Below the pieces are notes generated by a model. That model was not told the DNA's origin, ran no database searches, and saw nothing but the letters and a program-made list of their open reading frames with translations. This document shows, one piece after another, positions 16,957 through 25,162 of a DNA stretch of 64,000 nt. The stretch comes from AP-15 sp963814805. Lineage in GTDB: Bacteria; Pseudomonadota; Alphaproteobacteria; ATCC43930; CGMCC-115725. The stretch spans positions 1-64,000 of the forward strand of contig CAWFER010000016.1 in assembly GCA_963814805.1 (NCBI GenBank), written 5' to 3'. Both the position numbers and the translations under genes were made by a program. The first letter of the stretch is position 1. Every line of letters starts with the position of its first letter.

Positions 16957-17150
16957 GCCCGTATACTACGGCTGATATTCTCGGCGCGATGCTCGCCGCG
17001 CGTCTGAACATTGAGGGTCGGCTGGTCGGTCCCGCCGCCGATCTGACTGATGACGAGCACCTGGTCTGGCGCGCCGAGGCGGATCGCATTGCCGGCGAGG
17101 CCGCCGGGCTGGGCGCGGCGCTGATCGCGAGAGCGGCCATTGGAGGGTAA
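16953..17150 (+). CDS. small hypothetical protein
   Basis: 65 residues (MSPYTTADILGAMLAARLNI...), predominantly helical, not recognised. It starts within the stop of the previous gene and ends 4 bases before the cold-shock-like gene, so it is part of one operon. Confidence 0.5.
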   Translation: MSPYTTADILGAMLAARLNIEGRLVGPAADLTDDEHLVWRAEADRIAGEAAGLGAALIARAAIGG

Positions 17151-17154
17151 TGAG

Positions 17155-17451
17155 ATGCCGGTTAATTTTGGGCCAAATGACGAGGGCCGCCAGTCACTGT
17201 CCGCCGCGCCTCCCGGCAATACGCCGCCGACGCATTGCGGCACGGTGTGTCACTGGAATGCTGATCGAAATTTCGGCTTCGTTAAGCCGCTGGGGGTTAC
17301 TGATCGCGAGCGCAACATCTTTGTCATTGCCCGACTGTTCGCCGCCGCTGGCCTGACCCCGCGCATTGGCTTGCGGGTGCAATATCAACTGGGTCCCAGC
17401 ACACCCGACGGCGATGCGCAAATCGCCAAGCTCTGGGCAGCCGAGGACTGA
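17155..17451 (+). CDS. cold-shock-like (CSD/OB-fold) protein in element A
   Basis: 98 residues. From about residue 28 the sequence follows the cold-shock domain: 'HCGTVCHWNADRNFGFVKPL', 'NIFVIARLFAAAGLTPRIGL', 'VQYQL' and 'DAQIAKLW'. RNP1-like 'FGFVKP' is intact, while RNP2 'NIFVIA' is degenerate. Such proteins bind single-stranded nucleic acid. Presence inside a structural operon is unusual; it might be an RNA chaperone for late transcripts. Confidence 0.65.
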   Translation: MPVNFGPNDEGRQSLSAAPPGNTPPTHCGTVCHWNADRNFGFVKPLGVTDRERNIFVIARLFAAAGLTPRIGLRVQYQLGPSTPDGDAQIAKLWAAED

Positions 17452-17454
17452 GCC

Positions 17455-19479
17455 TTGGCAATCCGCAAAATCATCGAAATTGATGTCGAAGATGCCAGCT
17501 TCAAAACTTTTCAGGAAGCGTTCGCCCGTTATCAGGATGCGGTAAAGGATTTGCCGGGCGGCTGGTCCAAGGTCAGCGCCGCTACTGCGCGCGCCGGCTC
17601 TGGCTTTGGCGATGCCGTCGCGGCGCTGCTGGCCGGCAATGAACAATTGGCGCGGGCCAATCGCGAGGCAGAGAACCTTGGCCGCACTGCGCACACTGCC
17701 GGCGGCAGTCTGCAAAAAATGGTGCATTCCAGTCGCGAAATCGCCGGCAATTTCGTACTGGCGACAAAATCTTTGCTCAAGTGGTCCGGAATTGCAACTG
17801 CATTGAGCGGCCTCGCGGGCTTCGGCGGCCTGTTCGGGCTTGATCGCCTCGCATCTTCAGTCTCGTCCGGGCGGCGCAAATCAATGGGGCTGGGAGTTAG
17901 TAGCGGCGCGTTGCAAGCATGGGGCGTCGATCTCAAGCGCGTCATCGATCCCAGCCAGTTCCTATCTGCCGTCAATCGCGGCGTTATCGACCCGACCTCT
18001 CAGGAACGTATTGGGTTACTGGCGGCTGGCGTCCCGGCGGCCGAGATTGCAACTGGCGATACGAGCCAGATCGGCCTTGATCTATTGCGGCGAGAAAAAG
18101 CGCTGGCCGACCGGACGCCGCTCGGCCTGCTGGCCCCGACTTTTAAAGCCTTGCAGCAAACCTCGTTCATTGGCCCGGAGGCCGCCCGCCGTCTCAAGGC
18201 GTTAAGCCCGGACGAGCTGCGGGGCGAGATCGCGCAAACGCGGCGCGACGCCCGTGCGTTCAATTTGTCGGACCCGACGCAAAAGAAATGGCAAGACTTC
18301 CAAGTACAAATGAGCCGTGCTGGCCGGGAAATAGAAACGGTTTTTATCAAAGATCTGACGCCATTAACGCCGGCTCTGACGCGATTATCGAGTGCATTCG
18401 CGGTCGCGGTTGACGACTTCTTGCGCGCGCCGCAAATAAAAGAATGGATCAATGATCTCGCGATCGGGATCAAAAACTTTGCCGGATACCTGGAAACGCC
18501 GGCATTCGCCAAGAATATCCAGGACTTCATCAGCGCCGTTGGAGTATTGGCGGCCGATACGGTCGCGGTCGCGAAATGGCTCAACAACAATCTTCCCAGC
18601 ACCGTCAAGGCCGGCGCTTTCGCCGGCGCTGCCGCGGGCGGCCTGGTAGCCGGTCCTGCGGGCATCGTGGTGGGCGCCGCCATCGGGGCCGCCGCCGCCT
18701 ACAAGCCTCCGGCCGCGGCCTCGCCGGATCGGCAGCCGTTCTCGTGGTGGAATCCGGGGAGCTGGCTTCACCACCGCGGCGCGCCAGACCCGGTGCAGAA
18801 ATTTCTATGGGGCTTTAATCCCATCGGCTCCGCGCGCGCCGCGACAGAGCCGGATGGCCATGCATTGCCGCTGCCCGTGATCGGCCGGCCTGGTAGTCCC
18901 GCGGCGCCGCTGTTTAGCTTGCCCCGCGGGCCAGTGGCGCCGATGCCGGACAAGCAGATGAACAAGCTGCAACCCGTCATTGACCAGCTTGAAAAGCTGG
19001 GATGGTCGCCTGCCGCCGCCGAGGGCACGGCGGCGAACGTATGGAAAGAATCCTATGCTAATCCACGCGCCGTTGGGGATAGTGGGCTCGCTTACGGCAT
19101 CGGGCAGTGGCATGCCGATCGGCAGGCGTTGTTTGCCAAATGGGCCGGGCGTCCAATCCAAGGATCGTCAGTCGCCGAGCAAACCGGCTTCATCAATTAC
19201 GAGCTCCACCATGGCGACCGCCAAGCCCAGTTGGCCGGACACATGCTGGCTACCGCAAAGACTGCCCGCGACGCCGCGGCGATCATCTCAAAGTATTACG
19301 AACGGCCCCGCGCGACCCAGAGAGAGGAAATCTCTCGCGCAGCCCTGGCGGCCGGCATCCATGCGGCTGAGCGCAAACGTTTTGGGCCGCGACAGCGCCA
19401 GCAAGCGCGGATTGTTATTGAGAACCGGACGGGCAGCAGCCCGGTCATCACCACGGCCGCGCTGGCCGGGCCAACATAA
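17455..19479 (+). CDS. tail tape-measure-like protein with C-terminal phage lysozyme domain
   Basis: 674 residues from TTG 17455. The long N-terminal part is helical with hydrophobic segments ('FAGAAAGGLVAGPAGIVVGA'), as in tape-measure proteins. Residues about 500-650 form a tail-tip lysozyme: 'LGWSPAAAEGTAANVWKESY', 'GDSGLAYGIGQWHADRQALF' and 'TGFINYELHHG'. The glutamate in 'KESY' is the probable catalytic acid. It would set tail length and puncture peptidoglycan at infection. At under 700 residues it implies a short tail or a truncated protein. Confidence 0.7.
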   Translation: MAIRKIIEIDVEDASFKTFQEAFARYQDAVKDLPGGWSKVSAATARAGSGFGDAVAALLAGNEQLARANREAENLGRTAHTAGGSLQKMVHSSREIAGNFVLATKSLLKWSGIATALSGLAGFGGLFGLDRLASSVSSGRRKSMGLGVSSGALQAWGVDLKRVIDPSQFLSAVNRGVIDPTSQERIGLLAAGVPAAEIATGDTSQIGLDLLRREKALADRTPLGLLAPTFKALQQTSFIGPEAARRLKALSPDELRGEIAQTRRDARAFNLSDPTQKKWQDFQVQMSRAGREIETVFIKDLTPLTPALTRLSSAFAVAVDDFLRAPQIKEWINDLAIGIKNFAGYLETPAFAKNIQDFISAVGVLAADTVAVAKWLNNNLPSTVKAGAFAGAAAGGLVAGPAGIVVGAAIGAAAAYKPPAAASPDRQPFSWWNPGSWLHHRGAPDPVQKFLWGFNPIGSARAATEPDGHALPLPVIGRPGSPAAPLFSLPRGPVAPMPDKQMNKLQPVIDQLEKLGWSPAAAEGTAANVWKESYANPRAVGDSGLAYGIGQWHADRQALFAKWAGRPIQGSSVAEQTGFINYELHHGDRQAQLAGHMLATAKTARDAAAIISKYYERPRATQREEISRAALAAGIHAAERKRFGPRQRQQARIVIENRTGSSPVITTAALAGPT

Positions 19480-20475
19480 ATGCGCTATTACAAGATCGTC
19501 ATTTCTGGCGGCGGCGGTCAGCCCGTCACTTATACGTCGCATCCGAACGGCTTAATGCAGCCTCCCGATCCTGGCGCGCTCAATACCGAGCTCGACATTT
19601 TCCAGTCCGTTTCCCATCTGCCCGCGGGCAACAATTTTATCCGACTGTGGGGTGTGTCATTGCAGACGCTCGCGCAAGCCTCGCTGCTAAATGGCCAAAG
19701 CATTACGGTTTACGGCGGCATGGGAAAGGGCTTGCCGCTCGCGAACCCACAACAGGCGGGTATCCTCGCGGCTGGGACGGTCTACCAAGCGTTCGGGAAT
19801 TGGCAGGGCATCAATATGACGCTCGATATCAATATGATACCGGGCCAGGCGCCCGCGCAGGCGACGAATATCGCTGCCGGCAGCCAGGCGGCGACGCTGC
19901 CGGCCAATATCGCACTAAATTGGCAGGCCAATCAGCCGCTTTCCACCGCCCTCACGACGGCGCTGCAAACCGCGTATCCTGGCTATACGGTCAAGGTTTC
20001 GATCACCCCAAATCTCGTCACGACGTACCAAAATCCGCACTATTGCGGCTCGCTCACCGAGCTGGCGCAGTGGTTGCGGCCTGTCACTCAGGATATCGTG
20101 GGCGGCTCTTATCCGGGCGTCTCGATCACCGTTAAAGGCAATGTGATTTCCGTCTATGACGGCACGACGCCGCCAAGCGCGAAGCAGATCGTATTCAACG
20201 ATTTGGTCGGTCAGGTAACGTGGATTAAGCCGCAGACCGTGCAACTGAATTGCGTGATGCGGGGCGATCTCAACGTCGGGGACCAGATCACGATGCCAGC
20301 CGGCCAGATCGCCACCCAATCCCAATCCTATTCACAGTTTCGCCAGGCAAGCGCAATTCAGGGCACATTCATGATTGAGATGATCCGCCACGTCGGCAAT
20401 TTCCGGCAGCCTCAGGGGACGGCGTGGATCTCGGTGGTCGATGCCTTCGCGGTCGCCACCGGATCGGCGTCTTGA
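19480..20475 (+). CDS. phage baseplate hub-like protein
   Basis: 331 residues starting MRYYKIVISGGGGQPVTYTS, immediately after the tape-measure stop. Beta-rich with 'NNFIRLWGVSLQTLAQASLL', 'ITVYGGMGKGLPLANPQQAG' and 'ITVKGNVISVYDGTTPPSAK'. The layout resembles the small hub/gp44-like proteins that follow tape-measure genes in myovirus-like prophages. The assignment rests on position and fold-like patterns, not on a diagnostic motif. Confidence 0.55.
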   Translation: MRYYKIVISGGGGQPVTYTSHPNGLMQPPDPGALNTELDIFQSVSHLPAGNNFIRLWGVSLQTLAQASLLNGQSITVYGGMGKGLPLANPQQAGILAAGTVYQAFGNWQGINMTLDINMIPGQAPAQATNIAAGSQAATLPANIALNWQANQPLSTALTTALQTAYPGYTVKVSITPNLVTTYQNPHYCGSLTELAQWLRPVTQDIVGGSYPGVSITVKGNVISVYDGTTPPSAKQIVFNDLVGQVTWIKPQTVQLNCVMRGDLNVGDQITMPAGQIATQSQSYSQFRQASAIQGTFMIEMIRHVGNFRQPQGTAWISVVDAFAVATGSAS

Positions 20476-20681
20476 CCGCTGCGCCCGTCCGCCTCACCGC
20501 GCTGCCGGCTTCACCAGGGCCGCCCGGCAGCATCGCGCGCGAGAAGCTCGTCGAAATGCGAGCGGCGCTGATCGCCGGGCTTGACCTCGAGATCATCGGC
20601 GGCAGCCTCGCGCTGCTGGCCAATGTTCAAGCGAGCATCTTGGCGATCGAGGCGGCAGCGAAAGAGGCCGCAGCGCCATGA
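20472..20681 (+). CDS. small hypothetical protein downstream of hub gene
   Basis: 69 residues from a probable TTG at 20472 overlapping the previous stop. It contains one strong helix 'ALIAGLDLEIIGGSLALLAN'. Its stop overlaps the ATG of the TSCPD gene. Not recognised. Confidence 0.4.
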   Translation: MTAAPVRLTALPASPGPPGSIAREKLVEMRAALIAGLDLEIIGGSLALLANVQASILAIEAAAKEAAAP

Positions 20682-21010
20682 CGCGGCAGCGCCTGCCGAA
20701 CCGCCGCCGGTGCGAGACAGTCGAACTCGAATGGTCCGGAACGCGGCTGACGGCGAGCGTCGGCTTTGCGCCAGATGGGCGCCCACAAGAAGTGTTTCTA
20801 TCCGGCGGCAAGGACGGTTCCGGGCTGGCGGCGCTCCTCGGTGACGTGGCGGTGATGATCTCGGTCGCGCTACAGCACGGCATCCGCGCCAGCGAGCTCG
20901 GCCGAAGCGTCGGGCGGGTTCGCGAAACCATCGATGGGCCGGCCACGGCCCCGGCCTCGCCGATCGGGGCCGCGCTCGATCTGCTCGCCGGATATGAAGC
21001 TGCCGACTAA
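20678..21010 (+). CDS. TSCPD-domain protein (ribonucleotide-reductase-tail-like)
   Basis: 110 residues: 'PNRRRCETVELEWSGTRLTA', 'FAPDGRPQEVFLSGGKDGSG', 'ALLGDVAVMISVALQHGIRA' and 'SPIGAALDLLAGYE'. The 'S-P-I/L-G-A-A-L-D' end and the 'hQHG' core match stand-alone TSCPD proteins found in alphaproteobacterial prophages, related to the C-terminal part of class II ribonucleotide reductases. No cysteines for redox are visible. Last gene of element A. Confidence 0.65.
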   Translation: MTRQRLPNRRRCETVELEWSGTRLTASVGFAPDGRPQEVFLSGGKDGSGLAALLGDVAVMISVALQHGIRASELGRSVGRVRETIDGPATAPASPIGAALDLLAGYEAAD

Positions 21011-21277
21011 GGGCTGCGTCCCGGCCTTGAGGGCGGGCTCCCCTCAGGGGATCGGGACAGCGGAGAGGCGGGCCGGGACGCAGACCCCGGCCCGCCTAAC
21101 TCGCTCTTGACGCCAGCGCGCCGGCCATCATAGCGGCGCGGTTCGGAATAATTTCGGGAATATTTTTCTTGAGTTCTGTCGCGCGCCGTGGCATCGCCGC
21201 TTGCGGTAGTCTTTTCGGACACCAGCCGGACATAACTTCTGCGGCTTGCCAGTGTTCCTCGTAAGTCTTTGAAAAGA

Positions 21278-21323
21278 TGGTGGGTGCAGCAGGACTCGAA
21301 CCTGCGACCCGCTGATTAAGAGT
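21278..21323 (-). repeat. central attachment repeat between elements A and B (tRNA-Lys 3' fragment)
   Basis: 46 bases that match the tRNA-Lys gene at 31943 with a single mismatch, from the CCA end to the anticodon loop. The match ends at 'gattaagagt'. It has the T-stem of the current tRNA gene, unlike the copy at 5745. It marks the right edge of element A and the left edge of element B. Confidence 0.88.
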
Positions 21324-21490
21324 TTCAGAGCCAGGGTTTCCGCCCCTTTCCCATTGTATCCGATAGCACGCTATATCAGGCACATAGGGCCGCCGATTGT
21401 TGCCGTTTGTTTCTTTCGGCTTGCTTTTTTCTGATACCTAGGGGATACCTAGAGGCTAGGTATCACCGACCCGGAAGGGGAGCCGGAGCG

Positions 21491-22717
21491 ATGCGCGGCA
21501 AGATCACCAAACGCTCGGTCGATGCGTTGGCGCCCGGAGCCGGCGGCGCCGAGGCGGTGCTATGGGATAGCGAAGTGAAGGGCTTTGGCGTCCGCGTGCA
21601 GCGCGGCGGCAGCAAGAGCTACATCCTCCACTATCGCGGCGGCATCGGCCGCGGCGCGACGTTGCATAAGCTGACGATCGGCCGGCACGGCTCGCCTTGG
21701 ACGGCCGAGACGGCGCGCGCCGAGGCGAAGCGGCTGCTCGGCATGGTCGAGGGCGGCGCCGATCCCGCCGCGGACAGGATCGCGCGCAAGGAAGCGCCGA
21801 CGATCGCCGATCTTGCCGAGCGCTTTCTCGCCGAGCATGCGGAGGCAAAGCGCAAGGCCAGCACGGCGCTCGAATATCGCCGGCTGCTCGATCGCGCCAT
21901 CCTGCCGGCGCTGGGGCGGCGGAAGGCGATGGACGTGATCCGCCACGACATCGCCAAGCTGCATCACGGTTTGCGGGAGACGCCCTATCAAGCAAACCGG
22001 CTGCTGGCCGTCCTGTCGAAAATGTTCAACCTCGCGGAGCGCTGGGGCTTACGGCCGGACGGCTCCAACCCCTGCCGCCATGTCGAGAAGTTCGGCGAGC
22101 GCAAGCGCGAACGCATGCTGTCGCCAGCCGAGCTGGCGCGGCTCGGCGACGCGCTCGCGGCCCATGACGGCTCGCCCTTTGCCGTCGCCGCGGTCAAGCT
22201 CTTGGTGTTCACCGGCGCTCGGCTCGGCGAAGTGCTCGGGCTGCGCTGGGAGTGGATCGATTTCGAGCGCGGCGAGGCGCGATTGCCCGACAGCAAGACC
22301 GGCGCCAAGACTCTGCATCTGCCGCCGCCGGCGCTCGCGGTGCTGGCGGAGCTGCCGCGGCTCGACGGCAACCCCTACGTGGTTGCCGGCGCGAAGCCGG
22401 GCGCGGCGCTCGTCAACCTCGAAAAGCCGTGGCGGGCGATCCGCAAGCCGGCCGGGCTCGATGACGTGCGGTTGCACGATCTACGGCACGCGTTCGCCAG
22501 CGTCGCCGCGTCGAGCGGGATGGGCTTGCCTATCATCGGCAAGATGCTCGGCCATACCCAGCCGGCCACCACCGCGCGCTATGCGCACTTGGCGAGCGAT
22601 CCGGTAAAGGCCGCTGCCGCCGCCGTGGCGGGCAAGATCGCCGCGGCGATGGCCGGCGGATCGGGCGATGCCGGGAAGGGTGGGGCTGCGGTGGTACCCT
22701 TGCGCTCAGGCGGTTAG
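21491..22717 (+). CDS. tyrosine recombinase/integrase of element B
   Basis: 408 residues from ATG 21491. P4-type: N-terminal DUF4102 arm-binding domain ('LWDSEVKGFGVRVQRGGSKS', 'HKLTIGRHGSPW'), SAM-like core-binding domain ('IADLAERFLAEHAEAKRKAS'), and the catalytic set Arg in 'VFTGARLGEVLGLRW', HxxR in 'LHDLRHAFASVA', His in 'MLGHTQPATTARYAHL' and the nucleophile Tyr in 'ARYAHL'. It is intact, unlike the element A integrase, which it resembles in domain order and catalytic boxes. It could act on both sets of attachment sites. Confidence 0.92.
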   Translation: MRGKITKRSVDALAPGAGGAEAVLWDSEVKGFGVRVQRGGSKSYILHYRGGIGRGATLHKLTIGRHGSPWTAETARAEAKRLLGMVEGGADPAADRIARKEAPTIADLAERFLAEHAEAKRKASTALEYRRLLDRAILPALGRRKAMDVIRHDIAKLHHGLRETPYQANRLLAVLSKMFNLAERWGLRPDGSNPCRHVEKFGERKRERMLSPAELARLGDALAAHDGSPFAVAAVKLLVFTGARLGEVLGLRWEWIDFERGEARLPDSKTGAKTLHLPPPALAVLAELPRLDGNPYVVAGAKPGAALVNLEKPWRAIRKPAGLDDVRLHDLRHAFASVAASSGMGLPIIGKMLGHTQPATTARYAHLASDPVKAAAAAVAGKIAAAMAGGSGDAGKGGAAVVPLRSGG

Positions 22718-22956
22718 CGTGCGAGCGCGGTGGTCGTGGTCCTAAAGCCGGCGACGGCGCAGCGGGCACTGAAATCATTGGCCTTTCGCTCGAATGCGCC
22801 AGCAGGGCACTGGTGGGAGCCGACAGAAAATTCCAATCCAACCAACCACATGCACCCCGGCCGCCGGCGGTGCTTTTATCTTGCCGTCCAGAAAACAAGC
22901 GTGCTTCACCGGCCGCAACGGCACTCGCGTCCCTACCTGCTCATCCGCCCCATGGC

Positions 22957-23301
22957 TCAGAAGCCCGCGGCAGCGCGGCCGAACATGAAAGTGCCCTCCT
23001 CGCCATCGGTCATCCGCACGGTGCCGGCACCTGACGTACCGCTCGCGTCGCGCGTTGCGATCACGATCCCGCGGCGCCCATCCGAACAAAGAACCGGCAT
23101 CGAGATCGTCGGCGACGTGTCGAGCGAATTGTAACTTCCGCCGCAACTCACCTTGCCATTGCTGACGTTGAACGACCCGCCATCGAGAGCGGCTGTTGCG
23201 GTCCCCCGCAGGACCTCCCCGTTCTTCCCGATCACGACGACGGGCTCAGTGATCGAGCACCCCGCCAGGAGTAGCGCAATCGCGGCCACCAGCGTTCGCA
23301 T
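22957..23301 (-). CDS. small lipoprotein
   Basis: 114 residues (MRTLVAAIALLLAGCSITEP...). A signal peptide is followed by the lipobox 'LLAGC', so Cys15 would be lipidated. The mature part is beta-rich with a cysteine pair ('GKVSCGGSY', 'MPVLCSDGRRGIVIA') and the sequence 'GEVLRGTATAALDGGSFNVS'. It resembles small outer-membrane lipoproteins carried by proteobacterial prophages. A role in surface alteration is possible. Confidence 0.65.
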   Translation of the reverse strand: MRTLVAAIALLLAGCSITEPVVVIGKNGEVLRGTATAALDGGSFNVSNGKVSCGGSYNSLDTSPTISMPVLCSDGRRGIVIATRDASGTSGAGTVRMTDGEEGTFMFGRAAAGF

Positions 23302-23341
23302 GTGCTTCCCCTTTTCCACGCGGCCAGGATCGGTCGCAATC

Positions 23342-24670
23342 TCACTTCGGAGCGGTTTTGAACATCGCCGCTCCCGCGGCCTTGCGCTCGACCGTCCAAT
23401 CGGTATCGCAGAAGGCGTGCAGCCAATCCGCCGGCATCGCCATCTGCGCCTTTGAGCGGCGGTAGGTCTTGCCGTTCGGAGCCACCACGGGTTCGCCCCA
23501 AAGATTTCGGGCAGGGAAAGCGGTGTCGGGCTCGTCTAAATCGTACCACTCCGCCTTTCGGTCCTTGCAGTCCACATCCAGCAGGAACACGGCCGTATCC
23601 GCTTCCTCGTATTGCGCGGAAAACTGGTAGAAGCGGCTATCCATCAACGGGTCGGGAACTGCAAAATTTAGGATCGTCGCCGGCGGCCAGAACCAAGAGA
23701 CCGGCGAAGCGATATCGGCAACCCTGATGGCATTAAGCTGTCGCGCGCCGGGTACGGCGGCAGCCTCTGATTTCGCGATGCGCTCGAATCGATATTTTGG
23801 TGCTTCCGAGCAATACGATACGCCCATCAGGATTGCGATGGCTGCGGCCCATCCGCCGGCTAGCTTGATCGCCTTCGCCGCCGTCATTGCAGGTCGCGAT
23901 CTTGCCGTTTGTTCGAGGGTCTCCGCTAACGACGGTTGCGCCCCCGCGAGAGGCTGCCGCTGATCGGGTTGCGAGCCGGTTGCCGCCACCATGGGCGAGG
24001 CTGACGGGACGATAGCCGGTTCCAGCTTGATTTCGCCTTTCACGATCGAATACGCGAGCGCGCATCCTCCGACCGCGGCGCAGGCGCCTTGTAGCGCCAG
24101 CCAGTAATGTGCGGTGACAAGATCGCCGAGCACTGACGCGCCCGTGACGAACAGCCCAATCGCAGCCAAGGTGATCGCAACGTTCCTGCGGTGGTCGGGC
24201 GCGACCCGCGTGCCGACGTAGACGAATGCAGCACCCGCCGCCAATCCCGCAATCGCTTCGATATAGGCGCGCCCCAACAACGTATCTGGATCGAATCCGC
24301 CGACATAAAGGGTCAGCCGGTTCACGTATTTGACAAGAGCGGGCGTGATCAGCGCTGCAAGCGCTGCGGCCGGACCTAGCGCAATCCATCGGGCGACGAT
24401 CTTGAGTTTATCCACGGCGGTCTTCGTTGGTCGGAGAGTGGGGATCAATTCGGTCGGCTTAGCCGCGGGACCTGTACCGCCTATCTGCTGCTCTTGCTGA
24501 TATGCCAGCGCTTTGCGCCTCAGCTTCACCTCCGCCCGCGCCGACCGTTCGAGCTGCGCCAGCAGTTGCAGGTTCTCCACCGACTGCCCCGGTCGCAGCC
24601 CCATGACCACCAAGTCCGCCACCCGTTGCCGCGCCTCTGCCAGCTTCCTCTCGGCCTCGCTCAAGCTCAT
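23342..24670 (-). CDS. multi-pass membrane protein of unknown function
   Basis: About 442 residues from ATG 24670 (MSLSEAERKLAEARQRVADL); the frame stays open to 24829. The N-terminus is coiled-coil-like. About four hydrophobic helices follow ('IALGPAAALAALITPALVKY', 'AIAGLAAGAAFVYVGTRV', 'AITLAAIGLFVTGASVLG', 'WLALQGACAAVGGCALAY'). A further helix 'AGGWAAAIAILMGVSYC' lies ahead of a soluble C-terminal domain of about 130 residues. Not recognised. It lies in a cargo cluster with a lipoprotein, an HNH-like protein and another membrane protein, so surface exclusion or defence is conceivable. Confidence 0.55.
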   Translation of the reverse strand: MSLSEAERKLAEARQRVADLVVMGLRPGQSVENLQLLAQLERSARAEVKLRRKALAYQQEQQIGGTGPAAKPTELIPTLRPTKTAVDKLKIVARWIALGPAAALAALITPALVKYVNRLTLYVGGFDPDTLLGRAYIEAIAGLAAGAAFVYVGTRVAPDHRRNVAITLAAIGLFVTGASVLGDLVTAHYWLALQGACAAVGGCALAYSIVKGEIKLEPAIVPSASPMVAATGSQPDQRQPLAGAQPSLAETLEQTARSRPAMTAAKAIKLAGGWAAAIAILMGVSYCSEAPKYRFERIAKSEAAAVPGARQLNAIRVADIASPVSWFWPPATILNFAVPDPLMDSRFYQFSAQYEEADTAVFLLDVDCKDRKAEWYDLDEPDTAFPARNLWGEPVVAPNGKTYRRSKAQMAMPADWLHAFCDTDWTVERKAAGAAMFKTAPK

Positions 24671-25121
24671 CGTCGGTCCCGGCGCTTTCTCGCAAGCAAT
24701 TTCGTCGAGTTCGGCGATGATGCCGGCTGATCGAAGCCGGGCCACCTCCCGTATCCCCAGCACAACCACCGCGCCTGATCTCCGCGCACCATTCGCGCTC
24801 CCGTCGGTCCTTTGCCTTGGCGTCGTCAATCGTCTGCCATTGCATGTTGGACACGCTATCGGCGCCGCCGGCGCAGAGCGGAGTCACGTGATCTTTGATG
24901 AAGCCTGGACACGCGCCGGCGATGCTGCCGGTCGACGGGCATGGGTTCTCGCGCTGGAACACGCGGCCTACTTCTCGCGAGCGGTGCTCGGAGGCGAAGG
25001 TTGGCCCGGCGGCCAGCAAGCCAACCACCAGAACGACTACTATCGCGGAGCGGCGGTCGCGGCTTGGTGGATCGAGTTCCACCCGCCCGTTCAACTGACT
25101 GCTGCGAGGGTGTCCCGACAT
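24459..25121 (-). CDS. secreted or anchored HNH-like nuclease (C-terminal boundary uncertain)
   Basis: Residues 26-43 are a hydrophobic segment ending in 'LAAGPTFASEH', a signal peptide or anchor. Then 'REVGRVFQRENPCPSTG', 'GACPGFIKDHVTPLCAGGAD' and 'SVSNMQWQTIDDAKAKDRRE' match HNH-family proteins of phages and islands (paired Cys, DH, and N-M-Q-W). After 'REWCAEIRR' the frame becomes Gly/Ala-rich and runs over the start of the next gene for about 210 bases. The true end is therefore probably nearer 24740, or an indel is present. Confidence 0.55.
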   Translation of the reverse strand: MSGHPRSSQLNGRVELDPPSRDRRSAIVVVLVVGLLAAGPTFASEHRSREVGRVFQRENPCPSTGSIAGACPGFIKDHVTPLCAGGADSVSNMQWQTIDDAKAKDRREREWCAEIRRGGCAGDTGGGPASISRHHRRTRRNCLRESAGTDDELERGREEAGRGAATGGGLGGHGAATGAVGGEPATAGAARTVGAGGGEAEAQSAGISARAADRRYRSRG

Positions 25122-25162
25122 GTGGCAGAAATCGCGGAAGTTGTCGGTGGCTCGGCATTAGA

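Larger units (their letters stand above)
5745..21277. mobile_element. integrative element A (phage-derived, 15.5 kb) at tRNA-Lys
   Basis: Bounded by tRNA-Lys 3'-end repeats at 5745 and 21278. Order: broken tyrosine recombinase, small regulator genes, a 21-bp repeat array, prim-pol, RepA-like ATPase, a 1.4-kb repeat-rich non-coding region, terminase, nuclease, small genes, a cold-shock-like protein, tape measure with lysozyme domain, hub-like protein and a TSCPD protein. Nearly all genes read rightward. No portal, capsid, protease or tail-tube gene is recognisable, and the unassigned genes are too short to be any of them. It is either a decayed prophage or a satellite-like element. Confidence 0.8.

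Noticed and set aside
5745..21323. Two additional tRNA-Lys genes at 5745 and 21278
   Set aside because: Only the 3' half is present; the acceptor 5' strand and D-arm are missing, so they are attachment repeats.
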